Origin: Hyphomicrobiales bacterium
GTDB lineage: Bacteria > Pseudomonadota > Alphaproteobacteria > Rhizobiales > Xanthobacteraceae
Reading direction: 5' to 3'
Length of the DNA stretch: 64,000 nucleotides
Assembly (NCBI GenBank): GCA_009377755.1
Contig: WHTM01000001.1
Location: 186,001-250,000, forward strand
A program made the position numbers and the translations under genes. This document shows, piece after piece, positions 11,791-20,968 of the stretch; within the stretch, counting starts at the first letter, position 1; each line of letters begins with the position of its first letter. Under the pieces are notes generated by a model. It had not been told where the DNA came from. It did not search any database and saw only the letters and a program-made list of their open reading frames with translations.

Positions 11791-13377
11791 ATGAAAAAGC
11801 GATACCAGGTCGTCATCGTCGGCGGGGGGCCCGTCGGCGCGGCGCTTGCGGTCAACCTCGGCCTGCGCGGCATATCCTGCGCGCTCGTGGAAACCCGCAC
11901 CGGGCTGTCGCGCATTCCCAAGGGGCAGAATCTGATGCAGCGGACGCTCGAACACTTCTACTTCTGGGGCATCGTCGACGAGCTGCGAGCCGCGCGCCTC
12001 ATGCCGCCGGGCCACCCGATCGGCGAGGTCACCGCCTACGGCAACCTGATGAGCCCGTACTGGCAGGCGCCGGCCGGCCGGGAAGTCGTTCACCCCTACT
12101 ACTTTCAGGCCAATGAGCGGATGCCGCAGTATCAGATGGAAGCGGTGCTGCGGAACAAGCTGGCGAGCCTGCCGAACGTCGAGAGCCGCTTCGGTTGGAC
12201 CGCGGAGTCCCTCGAACAGAACGACGATGGGGCGAGCGTCACGATCGTTGAAGAGGGAGGCGCGGGGCGCGAGGTCTGGGAGGCCGACTACGTCGTCGGC
12301 TGCGACGGTGGACACTCCGTGGTCCGCAGCCAGGTCGGCATCGAGCGTGGCGGAACCGACTTCGACCAGCTCATGGTGCTGGTCGTGTTTCGCTCGCGCG
12401 AGCTGCACGAGGGGCTCAAGCGCTTCCCCGAGCGTTCCACTTATCGCGTTCTGCATCCACATCTGAAAGGTTACTGGAAGTTCTTCGGCCGCATCGACGT
12501 TGGCGAGGGATGGTTCTTCCACGCGCCGGTGCCGGCGGACACCACGAAGGATAATTTCGACTTCAAGGGCCTGCTTCAGGAGGCAGCGGGGTTCGAATTC
12601 GCCTGCGAGTTCGATCACGTCGGCTTCTGGGACCTGCGCGTCTCCGTCGCCGAGCGCTACCAGGTCGGCCGCGTGTTCATCGCCGGCGACGCGGCGCACA
12701 GCCATCCGCCGTACGGCGCCTTCGGTCTCAACAACGGCCTGGAGGACGCGGTCAATCTCGGATGGAAACTGGCGGCCAGGCTCGATGGCTGGGGGAGCGA
12801 CGCCTTGCTGCGGTCGTACAGCGAAGAACGGCGCCCGATCTTTCACCAGACCGCCGAGGACTTCATCGCCGCGCGCATCCGCAAGGATGGCGAGTTCCTC
12901 GCCCGCTACAATCCGGACCGCGACCGGGACGAGTTCGAGCGCGTCTGGAGCGCGCGCGTGACCGATGTCGGGTCGCGGGTGCGGAGTTACGTCCCGAGCT
13001 ACGAGGGCTCATCCGTCGTGTGCGGCCCGCCGGGCGGCGTGTGCGGCGCGCACGGCGTCCATTCGTTCAAGGCCAGAGCCGGCTACCATCTCACGCCGCT
13101 GGCGCTGTCATCGGGCCGCAACGTGTTCGAGGAGCTCGGGCGCGGCTTTACGCTGCTCGCGTTCGACGCCGGCGACGGAACGGTTGCGGCGTTCGAGCAG
13201 GCGGCGCGATCGCTGCATGTTCCGTTGACAGTGATCCGCGATAGCTATCGCGACGGGCGCGAGGCCTACGCGCAGCGCCTGATCCTGGTGCGTCCGGACC
13301 AGTACGTGGTCTGGACCGGCGACAGTAGGCCCGATGACGCGGACGCCGTGATCGGCAAGGTCGTCGGGCGGGGATAG
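11791..13377 (+). CDS. FAD-dependent aromatic hydroxylase (PheA/TfdB-type)
   Basis: 528 residues; start chosen at [20 protein letters not shown], whose GxGxxG binds the ADP of [20 protein letters not shown] is the DG motif contacting FAD and NAD(P)H, and [27 protein letters not shown] is the GD motif. The C-terminal 150 residues resemble the thioredoxin-like domain of phenol hydroxylases. The family hydroxylates phenolic or related rings. No oxygenase partner or ring-cleavage gene is adjacent, although extradiol dioxygenases occur at 16153 and 29078. A palindromic element follows 9 nt after the stop. Confidence 0.88.
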   Translation: MKKRYQVVIVGGGPVGAALAVNLGLRGISCALVETRTGLSRIPKGQNLMQRTLEHFYFWGIVDELRAARLMPPGHPIGEVTAYGNLMSPYWQAPAGREVVHPYYFQANERMPQYQMEAVLRNKLASLPNVESRFGWTAESLEQNDDGASVTIVEEGGAGREVWEADYVVGCDGGHSVVRSQVGIERGGTDFDQLMVLVVFRSRELHEGLKRFPERSTYRVLHPHLKGYWKFFGRIDVGEGWFFHAPVPADTTKDNFDFKGLLQEAAGFEFACEFDHVGFWDLRVSVAERYQVGRVFIAGDAAHSHPPYGAFGLNNGLEDAVNLGWKLAARLDGWGSDALLRSYSEERRPIFHQTAEDFIAARIRKDGEFLARYNPDRDRDEFERVWSARVTDVGSRVRSYVPSYEGSSVVCGPPGGVCGAHGVHSFKARAGYHLTPLALSSGRNVFEELGRGFTLLAFDAGDGTVAAFEQAARSLHVPLTVIRDSYRDGREAYAQRLILVRPDQYVVWTGDSRPDDADAVIGKVVGRG

Positions 13378-13385
13378 CAGGACTC

Positions 13386-13436
13386 TGTGCCCCGGACGCG
13401 GTGTAGCACGAAGTGACGCAGTACGCTCGGGACACA
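13386..13436. repeat. Short member of the cloverleaf palindrome family
   Basis: TGTGCCCCGGACGC at the left end pairs with GCTCGGGACACA at the right end, enclosing GGTGTAGCACGAAGTGACGC. The ends resemble those of the element at 4068-4264. It lies between convergent genes (stops at 13377 and 13480), 9 nt after the plus-strand stop. Very similar short palindromes are, from memory, common in Bradyrhizobium intergenic regions. Confidence 0.7.
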
Positions 13437-13479
13437 AGCCGTTACCGTCATTGCACCCTGCGGCCGAAAGGGCGTCGGC

Positions 13480-14034
13480 TCATGTCTGCTCCGGCTCGGG
13501 CGCGATCCGCAGCGCCCGCACGAAGCGGGCGTTGCCCACGTACCAGGCCACGATCGCGGTCAGCTCGACGATCTCCTGCGGCGAGTACGCCCGCTGCAGG
13601 GTTGCGAAGGTTGCATCGTCGACCTCGCCGCCGCGCGCCGCCTGCTCGGCGAAGCCGAGCGCGCCGCGCTCGCGCGCGTCGAACAGCGCCGAATCGCGCC
13701 AGGACGCGATGGCGTCGACCTTCTCCGGCGAAGCGCCGCAGGCGACGGCGATGGGCCGGTGCACCGACTGCTCATAGGCGGAGTCATTGATCTGCGCGAC
13801 CCGCAGGATCACCAGTTCCTGCAAGTCCCTCGGTAGCGACGAATCATTGCGCATGGCGGTGGCGTAGGCCGCCTGCGCCCGCAGCATTTTCGGCGCGTGA
13901 CCGACGACCCGGTGGATGTTGAGAACGTGGCCGCGGTGGGCACGAATGCGCGCATACATTCCGGCGAGGATCGGGTTCTCGGACGGATCGCTTGCGCCGG
14001 GCAGGCGGGAGCTTGGACTGCCTGTGTCGGCCAT
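13480..14034 (-). CDS. Carboxymuconolactone decarboxylase/AhpD-fold protein
   Basis: 184 residues of the all-helical CMD/AhpD fold, recognised from ILAGMYARIRAHRG, PRDLQELVILRVAQINDSAYEQSVH and the closing ELTAIVAWYVGNARFVRAL. The redox CxxC of AhpD is absent: the site reads DSAYEQSVHRPIAVACG, which keeps the His but not the cysteines. A non-peroxidase, decarboxylase-like or unknown activity is therefore more likely. It converges with the FAD monooxygenase gene. Confidence 0.85.
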   Translation of the reverse strand: MADTGSPSSRLPGASDPSENPILAGMYARIRAHRGHVLNIHRVVGHAPKMLRAQAAYATAMRNDSSLPRDLQELVILRVAQINDSAYEQSVHRPIAVACGASPEKVDAIASWRDSALFDARERGALGFAEQAARGGEVDDATFATLQRAYSPQEIVELTAIVAWYVGNARFVRALRIAPEPEQT

Positions 14035-14287
14035 CGTGCGAATACAGCTTTGTCGTGAGACGCGGGACCGATGCTACGTCGACCGAAGCAACGGCAACCA
14101 TGCCTCCGGTCCGCAACCATCGAGCATTAGTGCGTTTCGCCCTCGGCTGCAATCGAACGACCCTGCGGCGCCGTCAACGCAGGGCTGTTTCCATCAACTG
14201 CGATAGGCCCGCCCACGATTTCGCCGCACTCCCGCGGAACTTGTATGTGCACATTGCGCTTCTCCCTTTAGCCGCTACGACGGGACC

Positions 14288-14950
14288 ATGAACGACGACA
14301 TGAGCATCGGGACCCTGCTTGCCCCTCAACACCTCTCGCGGCGGAGCCGGCTTTCAACCCTCCTGAGACATGTGTCTCGCGGCGGCGCTCCCGGCCGGAT
14401 CACGATCGGCGAGCTTATGGACACCATTGGCAATCGAGCGTTTGGCGTGCTGATGTTCGTTTTCGCCGCGCCGATCGCACTGCCGATACCGGTTCCGGGC
14501 ATTTCGGCCATTCTCGGGGTGCCTCTGCTCCTGCTGACATGGCAGCTCATGGTCGGGCGTCGCCACCCCCTGCTGCCCGCCAGCATCCGCAGGCGATCTT
14601 TTGATCGCCGCGATTTTTCACGCCTCGTCGACCGCATCGTGCCGTGGCTTGAGCGCGTGGAGCAGATGATCGGCCCCCGGCACCTGTGGCTCACGGAACC
14701 CGCCGGAGAGCGTTTGATCGGGTCCTTCGGCTTCGCCCTTTCGATCGCCCTTTTCGTTCCGGTGCCATTCGGCAACATGCTTCCAGCACTCGCATTGGCG
14801 CTTCTCGCCTTGGGAATTCTCGAGCGGGACGGACGCGTGATCCTCGCGGGCGGCCTCGTCGGGATGGTCGGCACGCTGCTGCTTTCGGGAATTGCGTACG
14901 GACTTGTCGCAAGTGCGTTGTTCATGATCGGCAATGCCTTAGGCTGGTGA
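14288..14950 (+). CDS. ExoD-family inner-membrane protein
   Basis: 220 residues matching ExoD, named for exopolysaccharide synthesis in Sinorhizobium; its biochemical role is unknown. Signatures are GGAPGRITIGELMDTIGNRAFGVLMF near residues 35-60, the Pro-rich membrane hairpin APIALPIPVPGISAILG, and paired C-terminal membrane segments starting FALSIALFVPVPFGNMLPA. Four to five hydrophobic segments are visible. The DUF4340 gene follows 88 nt downstream in the same direction and may be cotranscribed. Confidence 0.88.
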   Translation: MNDDMSIGTLLAPQHLSRRSRLSTLLRHVSRGGAPGRITIGELMDTIGNRAFGVLMFVFAAPIALPIPVPGISAILGVPLLLLTWQLMVGRRHPLLPASIRRRSFDRRDFSRLVDRIVPWLERVEQMIGPRHLWLTEPAGERLIGSFGFALSIALFVPVPFGNMLPALALALLALGILERDGRVILAGGLVGMVGTLLLSGIAYGLVASALFMIGNALGW

Positions 14951-15038
14951 CGTTGACTGTGCGCGTCGAGGAATTATCTCTCGAATTGGGCGGACGCAAA
15001 GCGGGAGCGATTGAGGCAGACCGAGAAGGAAGCCGGCA

Positions 15039-16118
15039 ATGCGATTTTGGGTTCTCTTGACCGGCGCCGTGGCAGCGTTGGGTCTCTTTGTCGTCATCCT
15101 GTTGGTCGCCCAACCGACGGATCGGCCCGTGAGCGGCTTTACGGCGACCGATGAGGGAGAGTTGTTTCCCGGGGTCGGGGCGCGGCTAGACCAAGTTCGC
15201 ACCATGGCGATCGAATCGTCGGGCCCTCCCCTGACCTTGGAGAAGGCAGGTGAGGAATGGCGGGTTCCGCAGCACCATGGATATCCGGCCCGCAGCGACA
15301 AGATCGACGAGGTGTTGCAGGTCTTTGCATCATTGCGCGCCGACTACGTTGCTGCCGAGTCATCGCGAAATGGGATCTCCGGCGTGACGGATCCCGGCGA
15401 TGCCTCGAGCCTCGCGATTCGCGTGCGACTGCTCGGCCCTGGGAAGGAGGTCGTCGCCGCTGGAGTATTCGGTCACACGCTCACCGTTCCCGGCGACGCC
15501 GATCCGACGAAAATGCTGGTGCGCCGTGACCGCGATCGACGCGTATGGCTGGCGACACCCGTGGTCCGGATCGAGACCGATCCGCGCACCTGGCTCAAGC
15601 GCGACATTGTCGACGTGCCGCGGGACCGTGTCGCGGAACTGGTCACAACTTCTTCCGATGGCGGCCGGATCGCCCTTCGGCGTTCGAACGCGGGCGGGCT
15701 GCGGGTTGCGGAGGGCGCCGCGGGACGTGACCTCACTGGCGAACCGCAGCTTGAGGCCGCGGCGGGTGCACTCAAGGGCCTGCAATTCAACGACGTTCGT
15801 CGCGCTCGGACGGTAGAGGATCGTGCAAGGGATGATGGCAGCACGACTGTCGCGACGGCGGACGGGTTGAGCTACACGATCCGTTGGTTGTCCGACAAGG
15901 ATCAGACCTGGGCCACCTTCTCCGCACGCGCGACCGGATCGCAAACCACGGAGCCGGCCCGGCAGGCGGAGCGCTTCAACGCCCGGCACGCGACGTGGGC
16001 CTATCGGCTGCCTGCGCATGTCGCGCAGTATCTGCGCGTCAGCGCTGCCGATGTGCGCAATATTCAACGATCGAACACCGGCGTCCCACCTGAAACCGGT
16101 GAACGGCCACAACGGTAG
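15039..16118 (+). CDS. DUF4340 protein with N-terminal membrane anchor
   Basis: 359 residues. One N-terminal membrane segment (MRFWVLLTGAVAALGLFVVI) precedes a soluble extracytoplasmic region. The DUF4340 pattern appears as EEWRVPQHHGYPARSDKIDEVLQ near residue 70, then VWLATPVVRIETDPRTWLKRDIVDVPRDRV. In many bacteria DUF4340 genes accompany Gld-like ABC transporter genes; none is present here, so this copy is an orphan. It may share a transcript with exoD. Function is unknown. Confidence 0.8.
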   Translation: MRFWVLLTGAVAALGLFVVILLVAQPTDRPVSGFTATDEGELFPGVGARLDQVRTMAIESSGPPLTLEKAGEEWRVPQHHGYPARSDKIDEVLQVFASLRADYVAAESSRNGISGVTDPGDASSLAIRVRLLGPGKEVVAAGVFGHTLTVPGDADPTKMLVRRDRDRRVWLATPVVRIETDPRTWLKRDIVDVPRDRVAELVTTSSDGGRIALRRSNAGGLRVAEGAAGRDLTGEPQLEAAAGALKGLQFNDVRRARTVEDRARDDGSTTVATADGLSYTIRWLSDKDQTWATFSARATGSQTTEPARQAERFNARHATWAYRLPAHVAQYLRVSAADVRNIQRSNTGVPPETGERPQR

Positions 16119-16152
16119 CTAACGCCTTCGGTGGGACCGCCGATGCCGCGCG

Positions 16153-17100
16153 TCACGGACTGGCGTGATTGATGAACTTGTCCGGCGGTGCCTCGCCCCA
16201 TTGCGACACCAGGGCCGCATCGACTGGCACCAGGTTCGAGCCGTTGGCGAGATTGAGCCGGTCGCTGTCGGCCCAATGCTCGTGCACGTGCCCCCACGGG
16301 TCCGACCAGTAGTCGTAGACCTGGCTGCCGAGCACATGCCGGCCGATCCCCCACATGTGCTCGTAGCTGCCGAACGATTTCAGATAGTCGTGGCCCATCG
16401 CGACGTCGTCGATGTCGGGCACCTCGAAGGAGATGTGGTTCAGTCCTGCCTTCTCGTGCCGCAGGCAGAAGAACACGTGGTGGTCGACGTAGTCGTCGCC
16501 GCGATCGCAGCGATTGAACGAGCCGATCAGGTTGTTCTGCTCGCCGGCATAGACGTCGTCGGAGCAGATGAAGCCGAGCGTCTCGCGGAACCACTTCACC
16601 GTCTCGTCGAACTTCGGCGTCATGAACACGCCATGGGCGATCCGCTTGCAGTGCGACGGCCCCTTGGGCAGCCGCATCAGTTCGCCCGCGCGCTGCAACG
16701 GCTCGTCGCCGGTATTGAGCTTCTGCCGCTTGGTCGGAATCGGTGCCACCTTGTCCATCCCGGCCACGACTTCGATCTGGTAGCCGTTCGGCTCGGTCAG
16801 GCGCACGCGCATGCCGCCGCCCGGCTCGTCGATATGCTCGACGCCGGAGGCGCCCGGCGCCTTGGCGAGGTTCTTAAGCGCCTCTTCGCTCGGCGCATGG
16901 TAGGCGAGCCCGAGGAACTTCGGATCGCCCTTGTGGCTGACGTGCAGGTGATGCACCGGGTCGGTGCCGCGCATATAGAGCGACGTCGGTGTGCGGTCGG
17001 CCCGCACCAGGCCGAAACGGGTGAGGAATTCCTCCATGACATCGAGATCGGGCACGCGCAGCCGCGCGTAGGCGATATCGGTCGCTTTGATCCATGGCAT
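16153..17100 (-). CDS. VOC-superfamily extradiol-type dioxygenase
   Basis: 315 residues from the ATG at 17100 with an excellent GGAGGTGACC site. Two VOC modules are seen: the first from IAYARLRVPDLDVMEEF to about residue 130, the second from RIAHGVFMTPKFDETVKWFRETLGF. Candidate Fe(II) ligands are the His in AGLNHISFEVPD, the His in GIGRHVLGSQVYDYW and the Glu in HVHEHWADSDRL. This fits catechol 2,3-dioxygenase/2,3-dihydroxybiphenyl dioxygenase relatives that open catechol rings. The metal site looks complete. The CTAG hairpin module occupies its upstream region. Confidence 0.85.
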   Translation of the reverse strand: MPWIKATDIAYARLRVPDLDVMEEFLTRFGLVRADRTPTSLYMRGTDPVHHLHVSHKGDPKFLGLAYHAPSEEALKNLAKAPGASGVEHIDEPGGGMRVRLTEPNGYQIEVVAGMDKVAPIPTKRQKLNTGDEPLQRAGELMRLPKGPSHCKRIAHGVFMTPKFDETVKWFRETLGFICSDDVYAGEQNNLIGSFNRCDRGDDYVDHHVFFCLRHEKAGLNHISFEVPDIDDVAMGHDYLKSFGSYEHMWGIGRHVLGSQVYDYWSDPWGHVHEHWADSDRLNLANGSNLVPVDAALVSQWGEAPPDKFINHASP

Positions 17101-17134
17101 GGCGGTCACCTCCCTCCGCTGTTTGGAATCAAGT

Positions 17135-17301
17135 CTAGTGCCTTGCTTCCGAAGTTCGTGATACATCGCAGCAACCTCTGACACGAACTTCGGAAGCAAA
17201 GGGGCACTAGTAAGTCTATGATTCTAGTGCCGCTTTTCGATTTGAAGTTCCTGAACGAGCTTGCTGCAACTGCTGCGGGAACTTCAAATCGGCGGCACTA
17301 G
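17135..17301. repeat. CTAG-bounded double-hairpin module, copy 1
   Basis: The left hairpin, 17135-17210, has CTAGTGCC pairing with GGCACTAG and an inner stem TTGCTTCCGAAGTTCGTG matched base for base on the other arm, with a 3-nt A/G bulge on the 3' arm. A 13-nt linker (17211-17223) follows. The right hairpin, 17224-17301, has CTAGTGCCGC with GCGGCACTAG, an inner stem CGATTTGAAGTTCC and a TTTT bulge on the 5' arm. Loops contain GCAGCAA (left) and TTGCTGCAA (right), so the right unit is inverted. A half-copy (CTAGTGTCCCGAATCCGACG) begins on the last CTAG and runs into the fumarase end. It lies between two minus-strand genes. Confidence 0.85.
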
Positions 17302-17319
17302 TGTCCCGAATCCGACGCC

Positions 17320-18984
17320 TCACCCCAAATTCAATTCCTTGAAGAAGTCGTTGCCCTTGTCGTCGATGACGATGAAGGCGGGGAAGTCGGCGACCTCGAT
17401 GCGCCAGATCGCCTCCATGCCGAGTTCGGGATACTCGATCGTCTCGACGTTCCTGATGCAGTCGCGGGCGAGCCGCGCCGCCGGCCCGCCGATCGAGCCG
17501 AGATAGAAGCCGCCGTGCTTCTGGCACGCCTCGCGCACCTGTGACGAGCGATTGCCCTTGGCGAGCATCACCATCGAGCCGCCGGCCGCCTGGAATGCGT
17601 CGACGAATGAGTCCATCCGCCCGGCCGTGGTCGGGCCGAACGAGCCGGAAGCATAACCTTCCGGCGTCTTCGCCGGACCGGCGTAGTAGACCGGATGGCT
17701 CTTGAAATAGTCGGGCAGCCCCTGCCCGCTTTCCAGCCGCTCGCGCAGCTTGGCATGCGCGGAATCGCGCGCCACAACCATCGGCCCAGTGAGCGAGAGC
17801 CGCGTCTTTACGGGATACTTGCTCAGCGTGGCGAGGATTTCTTTCATCGGCCGGTTGAGGTCGATGTTGACCACATCGCCGCCGAGCGTTGCGTCCTCGA
17901 CCTCCGGCAGGTATTGCGCCGGATGCTGCTCCAGCGCCTCCAGGAACACGCCGTCGCGCGTAATCTTGCCCAGCGCCTGCCGGTCGGCCGAGCATGACAC
18001 GCCAAGCCCGATCGGCAGCGACGCGCCGTGGCGCGGCAGCCGGATCACGCGCACGTCGTGGCAGAAATACTTGCCGCCGAACTGCGCGCCGACGCCGAGC
18101 GCCTGCGTCAGCGCGTGGATTTCCTTCTCCATCGCGAGATCGCGGAACGCGTGGCCATCCTCGCTCCCCTGCGTCGGCAGGTCGTCGAGATAGCGGCATG
18201 AGGCGAGCTTCACCGTCTTCATTGTCAACTCGGCGCTGGTGCCGCCGATGACGATGGCGAGGTGATAGGGCGGGCACGCCGCGGTGCCAAGCGTCAGGAT
18301 CTTCTCCTTCAGGAACGCGATCATGCGGTCGTGAGTCATGATGGATGGCGTCGCCTGATACAGGAACGACTTGTTCGCCGAGCCGCCGCCCTTGGCGATG
18401 AACAGGAACTTGTAGGCATCCTCGCCCCCCTGTCCGTCCGCGTAGATTTCCACCTGCGCCGGCATGTTGGAGGCGGTGTTCTTCTCGTCGAACATGGTGA
18501 GCGGCGCCACCTGCGAATAGCGCAGGTTCTTTTTCAGGTACGCATCGCGCGCGCCTTCCGAGAGCGCCGCCTCGTCGCTGTAAGGCTCTTGGCCCTCGGT
18601 CCAGATCAGCCGCCCCTTCTTGCCCATGATGATGGCGGTGCCGGTGTCCTGGCACATGGGCAGCACGCCGCCGGCGGCGATGTTGGCGTTCTTCAACAGA
18701 TCATAGGCGACGAACTTGTCGTTACTGGTCGCCTCCGGATCGTCGAGGATGTTCCGAAGCTGCTTGAGGTGCGACGGCCGCAGCAGATGATTGATGTCGA
18801 TATAGGCCTGCTCGGCCAGCGCGCGCATCGCCTCGCGTTCGACGACGATGATGTCGCGCCCGTCGAGAGATTCGACGCGGACACCGTCGGCGGTGAGCTT
18901 GCGATAGGTGGTGGTGTCCGGCCCGAGGGGGAACAGCGGCGTGTGGCGATAGGGGGGGATGAGGGGTGAAAGGGGCGCGTTCAT
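17320..18984 (-). CDS. fumA: Fumarate hydratase, class I (iron-sulfur)
   Basis: 554 residues, full length for the oxygen-sensitive [4Fe-4S] fumarases that interconvert fumarate and malate in the TCA cycle. Cluster-ligand cysteines fit [31 protein letters not shown] and [15 protein letters not shown]. The C-terminal beta domain contains [19 protein letters not shown] and [21 protein letters not shown]. It is monocistronic as far as visible. A truncated hairpin abuts its stop codon. FumA/FumB cannot be separated by sequence alone, so the symbol is approximate. Confidence 0.95.
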   Translation of the reverse strand: MNAPLSPLIPPYRHTPLFPLGPDTTTYRKLTADGVRVESLDGRDIIVVEREAMRALAEQAYIDINHLLRPSHLKQLRNILDDPEATSNDKFVAYDLLKNANIAAGGVLPMCQDTGTAIIMGKKGRLIWTEGQEPYSDEAALSEGARDAYLKKNLRYSQVAPLTMFDEKNTASNMPAQVEIYADGQGGEDAYKFLFIAKGGGSANKSFLYQATPSIMTHDRMIAFLKEKILTLGTAACPPYHLAIVIGGTSAELTMKTVKLASCRYLDDLPTQGSEDGHAFRDLAMEKEIHALTQALGVGAQFGGKYFCHDVRVIRLPRHGASLPIGLGVSCSADRQALGKITRDGVFLEALEQHPAQYLPEVEDATLGGDVVNIDLNRPMKEILATLSKYPVKTRLSLTGPMVVARDSAHAKLRERLESGQGLPDYFKSHPVYYAGPAKTPEGYASGSFGPTTAGRMDSFVDAFQAAGGSMVMLAKGNRSSQVREACQKHGGFYLGSIGGPAARLARDCIRNVETIEYPELGMEAIWRIEVADFPAFIVIDDKGNDFFKELNLG

Positions 18985-19154
18985 GGGGGCTCGAATCTTT
19001 GATATCTCTGATGGAAGAGCTGTGGGAGGTTGGTCGGATTGGCTACCAATTTCCTGGGCTCAGCAGTAATCGTGCATTTTCGACAGGTCTGTAGAAGCGA
19101 GTATTTTGTACCGACTAGCAAGAGCACTACTCCAAGGGCGACGGAGCCACAATA

Positions 19155-20066
19155 ATGAGACCCAAGCACTGGACCCATGACAGGGACGTTTTTTACAAAT
19201 TTGCAACGAGATCAACAACTAAGAGCGTCCTAAGAAATCGAACGCTGCGTTTTTCGTCGCCGCGGCTTTTCAACGATCCATTCGATATTCAGTTTGATCT
19301 CTACGTCGAATTTGATTATGAGCGCGCAGAACATCGGATCCTTAGCCAACTGTGGGAAGCACACTATGCGGAAGTGCCGCCCGCACCAGGCAATGAGCTG
19401 GGACGGTTGATTGCGGTCTTCCGGGACCGCTTTCCACGCCTGAATCGCGACGAATTTGGCAAGGAGTTTGGGCTTGCCGTGCGTTCTGGTCTAGCCACGA
19501 TTAACAAAAACGTAGCGCTTTCCCAGATCGAATTTAAGCGTCAGTTAGCGGACGCCAAAGTTCTCTGCTTATCCGAAGTGAACCACAATCTCTTGATGTG
19601 GTCACATTACTCGGAACACCACAAAGGAGCTGTTCTTGAATTTAGATGTGTTGAAGAACTTGATAGTGTTTTCGGCGCCGCGCTTCCGGTTCGATATTGC
19701 GAGCGGATGCCTCTGCTGTTCGACGAAGACTTCATAGTGCGAATGGGATCGGGTCAAGCATCGATCAATGTCGCGGAGATTTTTGCCAAGGCAGTATACT
19801 CAAAAGCGATTGACTGGGCGTACGAAAAAGAATGGCGGCTCGTCGGTGGCCGAACAGGTGCAGAAAAGGACTATGAGGACAACTCGTTTCACCAGCAAGA
19901 ATTGTTAGCCATTTATTTGGGTTGCCAAATGCCCGATGAAGATCGTTTCGAAATTATTGACTTGGTCACGCGAAGGTTTCCGCACTCCAGGATATTTCAG
20001 GCGGTGAAGCAGCCGAGAGAATTCAGCCTGACCTTCCGAGAGATTGTACCGAGCTTAGTGGCGTAG
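19155..20066 (+). CDS. DUF2971-domain protein
   Basis: 303 residues. DUF2971 is recognised from VFYKFATRSTTKSVLRNRTLRFSSPRLFNDPFD at the N terminus (start of the domain: a short leader, then F-S-x-P-x-x-F-N-D-P-F), LCLSEVNHNLLMWSHYSEHHKG in the middle and YSKAIDWAYEKEWRLVGG later. The molecular function is unknown; such genes are common in accessory islands. The codon use is clearly AT-richer than its neighbours (about half A+T), a sign of transfer. It is followed by three palindromic repeats and a broken brnTA pair. Confidence 0.85.
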   Translation: MRPKHWTHDRDVFYKFATRSTTKSVLRNRTLRFSSPRLFNDPFDIQFDLYVEFDYERAEHRILSQLWEAHYAEVPPAPGNELGRLIAVFRDRFPRLNRDEFGKEFGLAVRSGLATINKNVALSQIEFKRQLADAKVLCLSEVNHNLLMWSHYSEHHKGAVLEFRCVEELDSVFGAALPVRYCERMPLLFDEDFIVRMGSGQASINVAEIFAKAVYSKAIDWAYEKEWRLVGGRTGAEKDYEDNSFHQQELLAIYLGCQMPDEDRFEIIDLVTRRFPHSRIFQAVKQPREFSLTFREIVPSLVA

Positions 20067-20082
20067 GAGGTTGAGCAGCAAG

Positions 20083-20177
20083 CGTAGGGTGCAAAGCGAA
20101 GCGTGCCCACGCGTTTGTCTGCGTCAATCTACGACTTTACGCGGGCACGGCGCTACGTGCCTTTGCCCGCCCTACCG
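20083..20177. repeat. Palindromic repeat of the CGTAGGGTG type
   Basis: CGTAGGGTGCAAAGCGAAGC with GTGCCCACGCG on the left is matched by CGCGGGCACGGCGCTACG and TTTGCCCGCCCTACCG on the right. It is the first of three unrelated palindromes in a row after the DUF2971 gene. Similar elements are frequent in Bradyrhizobium-like genomes, from memory. Confidence 0.65.
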
Positions 20178-20189
20178 CACTATCCCCGC

Positions 20190-20294
20190 CCTCATCCTGA
20201 GGTGCGAGCGAAGCGAGCCTCGAAGGACGAGGGCGGCCACCGTGGCGGCCCATGCTTCGAGACGCGACGCTTCGCGTCGCTCCTCAGCATGAGG
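20190..20294. repeat. Palindromic repeat of the CCTCATCCTGAGG type
   Basis: CCTCATCCTGAGGTGCGAGC at the left end pairs imperfectly with GCTCCTCAGCATGAGG at the right end. Inside, GGCGGCCACCGTGGCGGCC and GCGACGCTTCGCGTCGC form hairpins. This is a widely dispersed alphaproteobacterial palindrome; no transposase is nearby. Confidence 0.7.
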
Positions 20295-20354
20295 CCGGGA
20301 GAGGTTCGCGCGAGTGCCGCCACAGCGGTCGTGTTGTGCGCGACCTCACCGCGA

Positions 20355-20441
20355 GTCATTCCCGCGAAAGCGGGAATCCATAGCCACCGCACACGATACG
20401 AACGACCTGTGGCTATGGCTCCCCGCCTTCGCGGGGACGAC
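20355..20441. repeat. Palindromic repeat of the GTCATTCCCGCG type
   Basis: Arms 20355-20387 and 20409-20441 are complementary over most of 33 nt; the inner part CCATAGCCAC/GTGGCTATGG is perfect, and each arm contains its own small hairpin (CCCGCGAAAGCGGG and CCCCGCCTTCGCGGGG). It ends 19 nt before the brnA stop. The same type recurs at 49281-49390. Confidence 0.8.
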
Positions 20442-20459
20442 AAGCGGAGAGGCCTCGCA

Positions 20460-20705
20460 TCACCTCCCCTTCCCCTCCTGCCTTTCCGCATACAAATCCA
20501 CCAGCGAGCGGATCATGCGCTGATACGGAACGCGTTGCTTCTTGGCCTCGCGCTTGAAGAAGTCGAGGCTGCGGCGCGAGAGCGACAGCGTCACCTTCAC
20601 GCTGTCCTCGCGCGGCACCAGTTGATCCGGCGCTGGCAGGAAGTCCTCGACCACGCGCACGCGGCCGATCTCACCTTTTGTGTATTTGGCGGTTCTGGTG
20701 CGCAT
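20460..20705 (-). CDS. brnA: BrnA-type antitoxin (CopG-like)
   Basis: 81 residues. The C-terminal part VKVTLSLSRRSLDFFKREAKKQRVPYQRMIRSLVDLYA is a ribbon-helix-helix DNA-binding domain, and the N-terminal part would bind the toxin. BrnA neutralises the BrnT ribonuclease and represses the pair. The ATG at 20705 lies inside the end of brnT in another frame, an overlap of 35 nt. The antitoxin frame is intact although the toxin is not. Confidence 0.8.
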   Translation of the reverse strand: MRTRTAKYTKGEIGRVRVVEDFLPAPDQLVPREDSVKVTLSLSRRSLDFFKREAKKQRVPYQRMIRSLVDLYAERQEGKGR

Positions 20706-20968
20706 AAATCGTCTTTCCCTTGCGCCAGTGGCCGGCGCCGAAAATGCGGATGCGACCTTCGCGCCAAGTGAAGCGGACGTCATCACCCCATCGCCCACAC
20801 GGCCGAAGCAGAAGAAGCGCTGCTCGCTGCCGCTGTGCTCCAGGTCCTCGGCGATCACGCGGCGCGGATCGAAAAGGCTTCCTGCGCCTGCGCGAACGAC
20901 ACGCCGTGCTTCGCCCGGTTGGCGCGATTCTTGGCTTCGTCCCATTCGAAGCTTGGATCAATCGGCAT
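20671..20968 (-). pseudogene. brnT: brnT toxin relic with two single-base frameshifts
   Basis: BrnT is a small RelE-fold ribonuclease of about 95 residues. The N terminus reads IDPSFEWDEAKNRANRAKHG, then VSFAQAQEAF in one frame. After CCTTTTCGATCC the match moves to a second frame (FDPRRVIAEDLEHSGSEQRF and FCFGRVGDGVM), and after GTGATGACG to a third (VRFTWREGRIRIFGAGHW, then RKGKTIYAHQNR). One missing T and one missing G restore the whole protein. The first frame stops after SIRAA. Both sites are in short homopolymers, so sequencing error is the alternative to true decay. Confidence 0.8.

Noticed and set aside
17135-17301. Simple Rho-independent terminators
   Set aside because: Stems are far longer than needed, there is no T-run after the CACTAG ends, and the paired design with a fixed linker is not terminator-like; some termination effect cannot be excluded.
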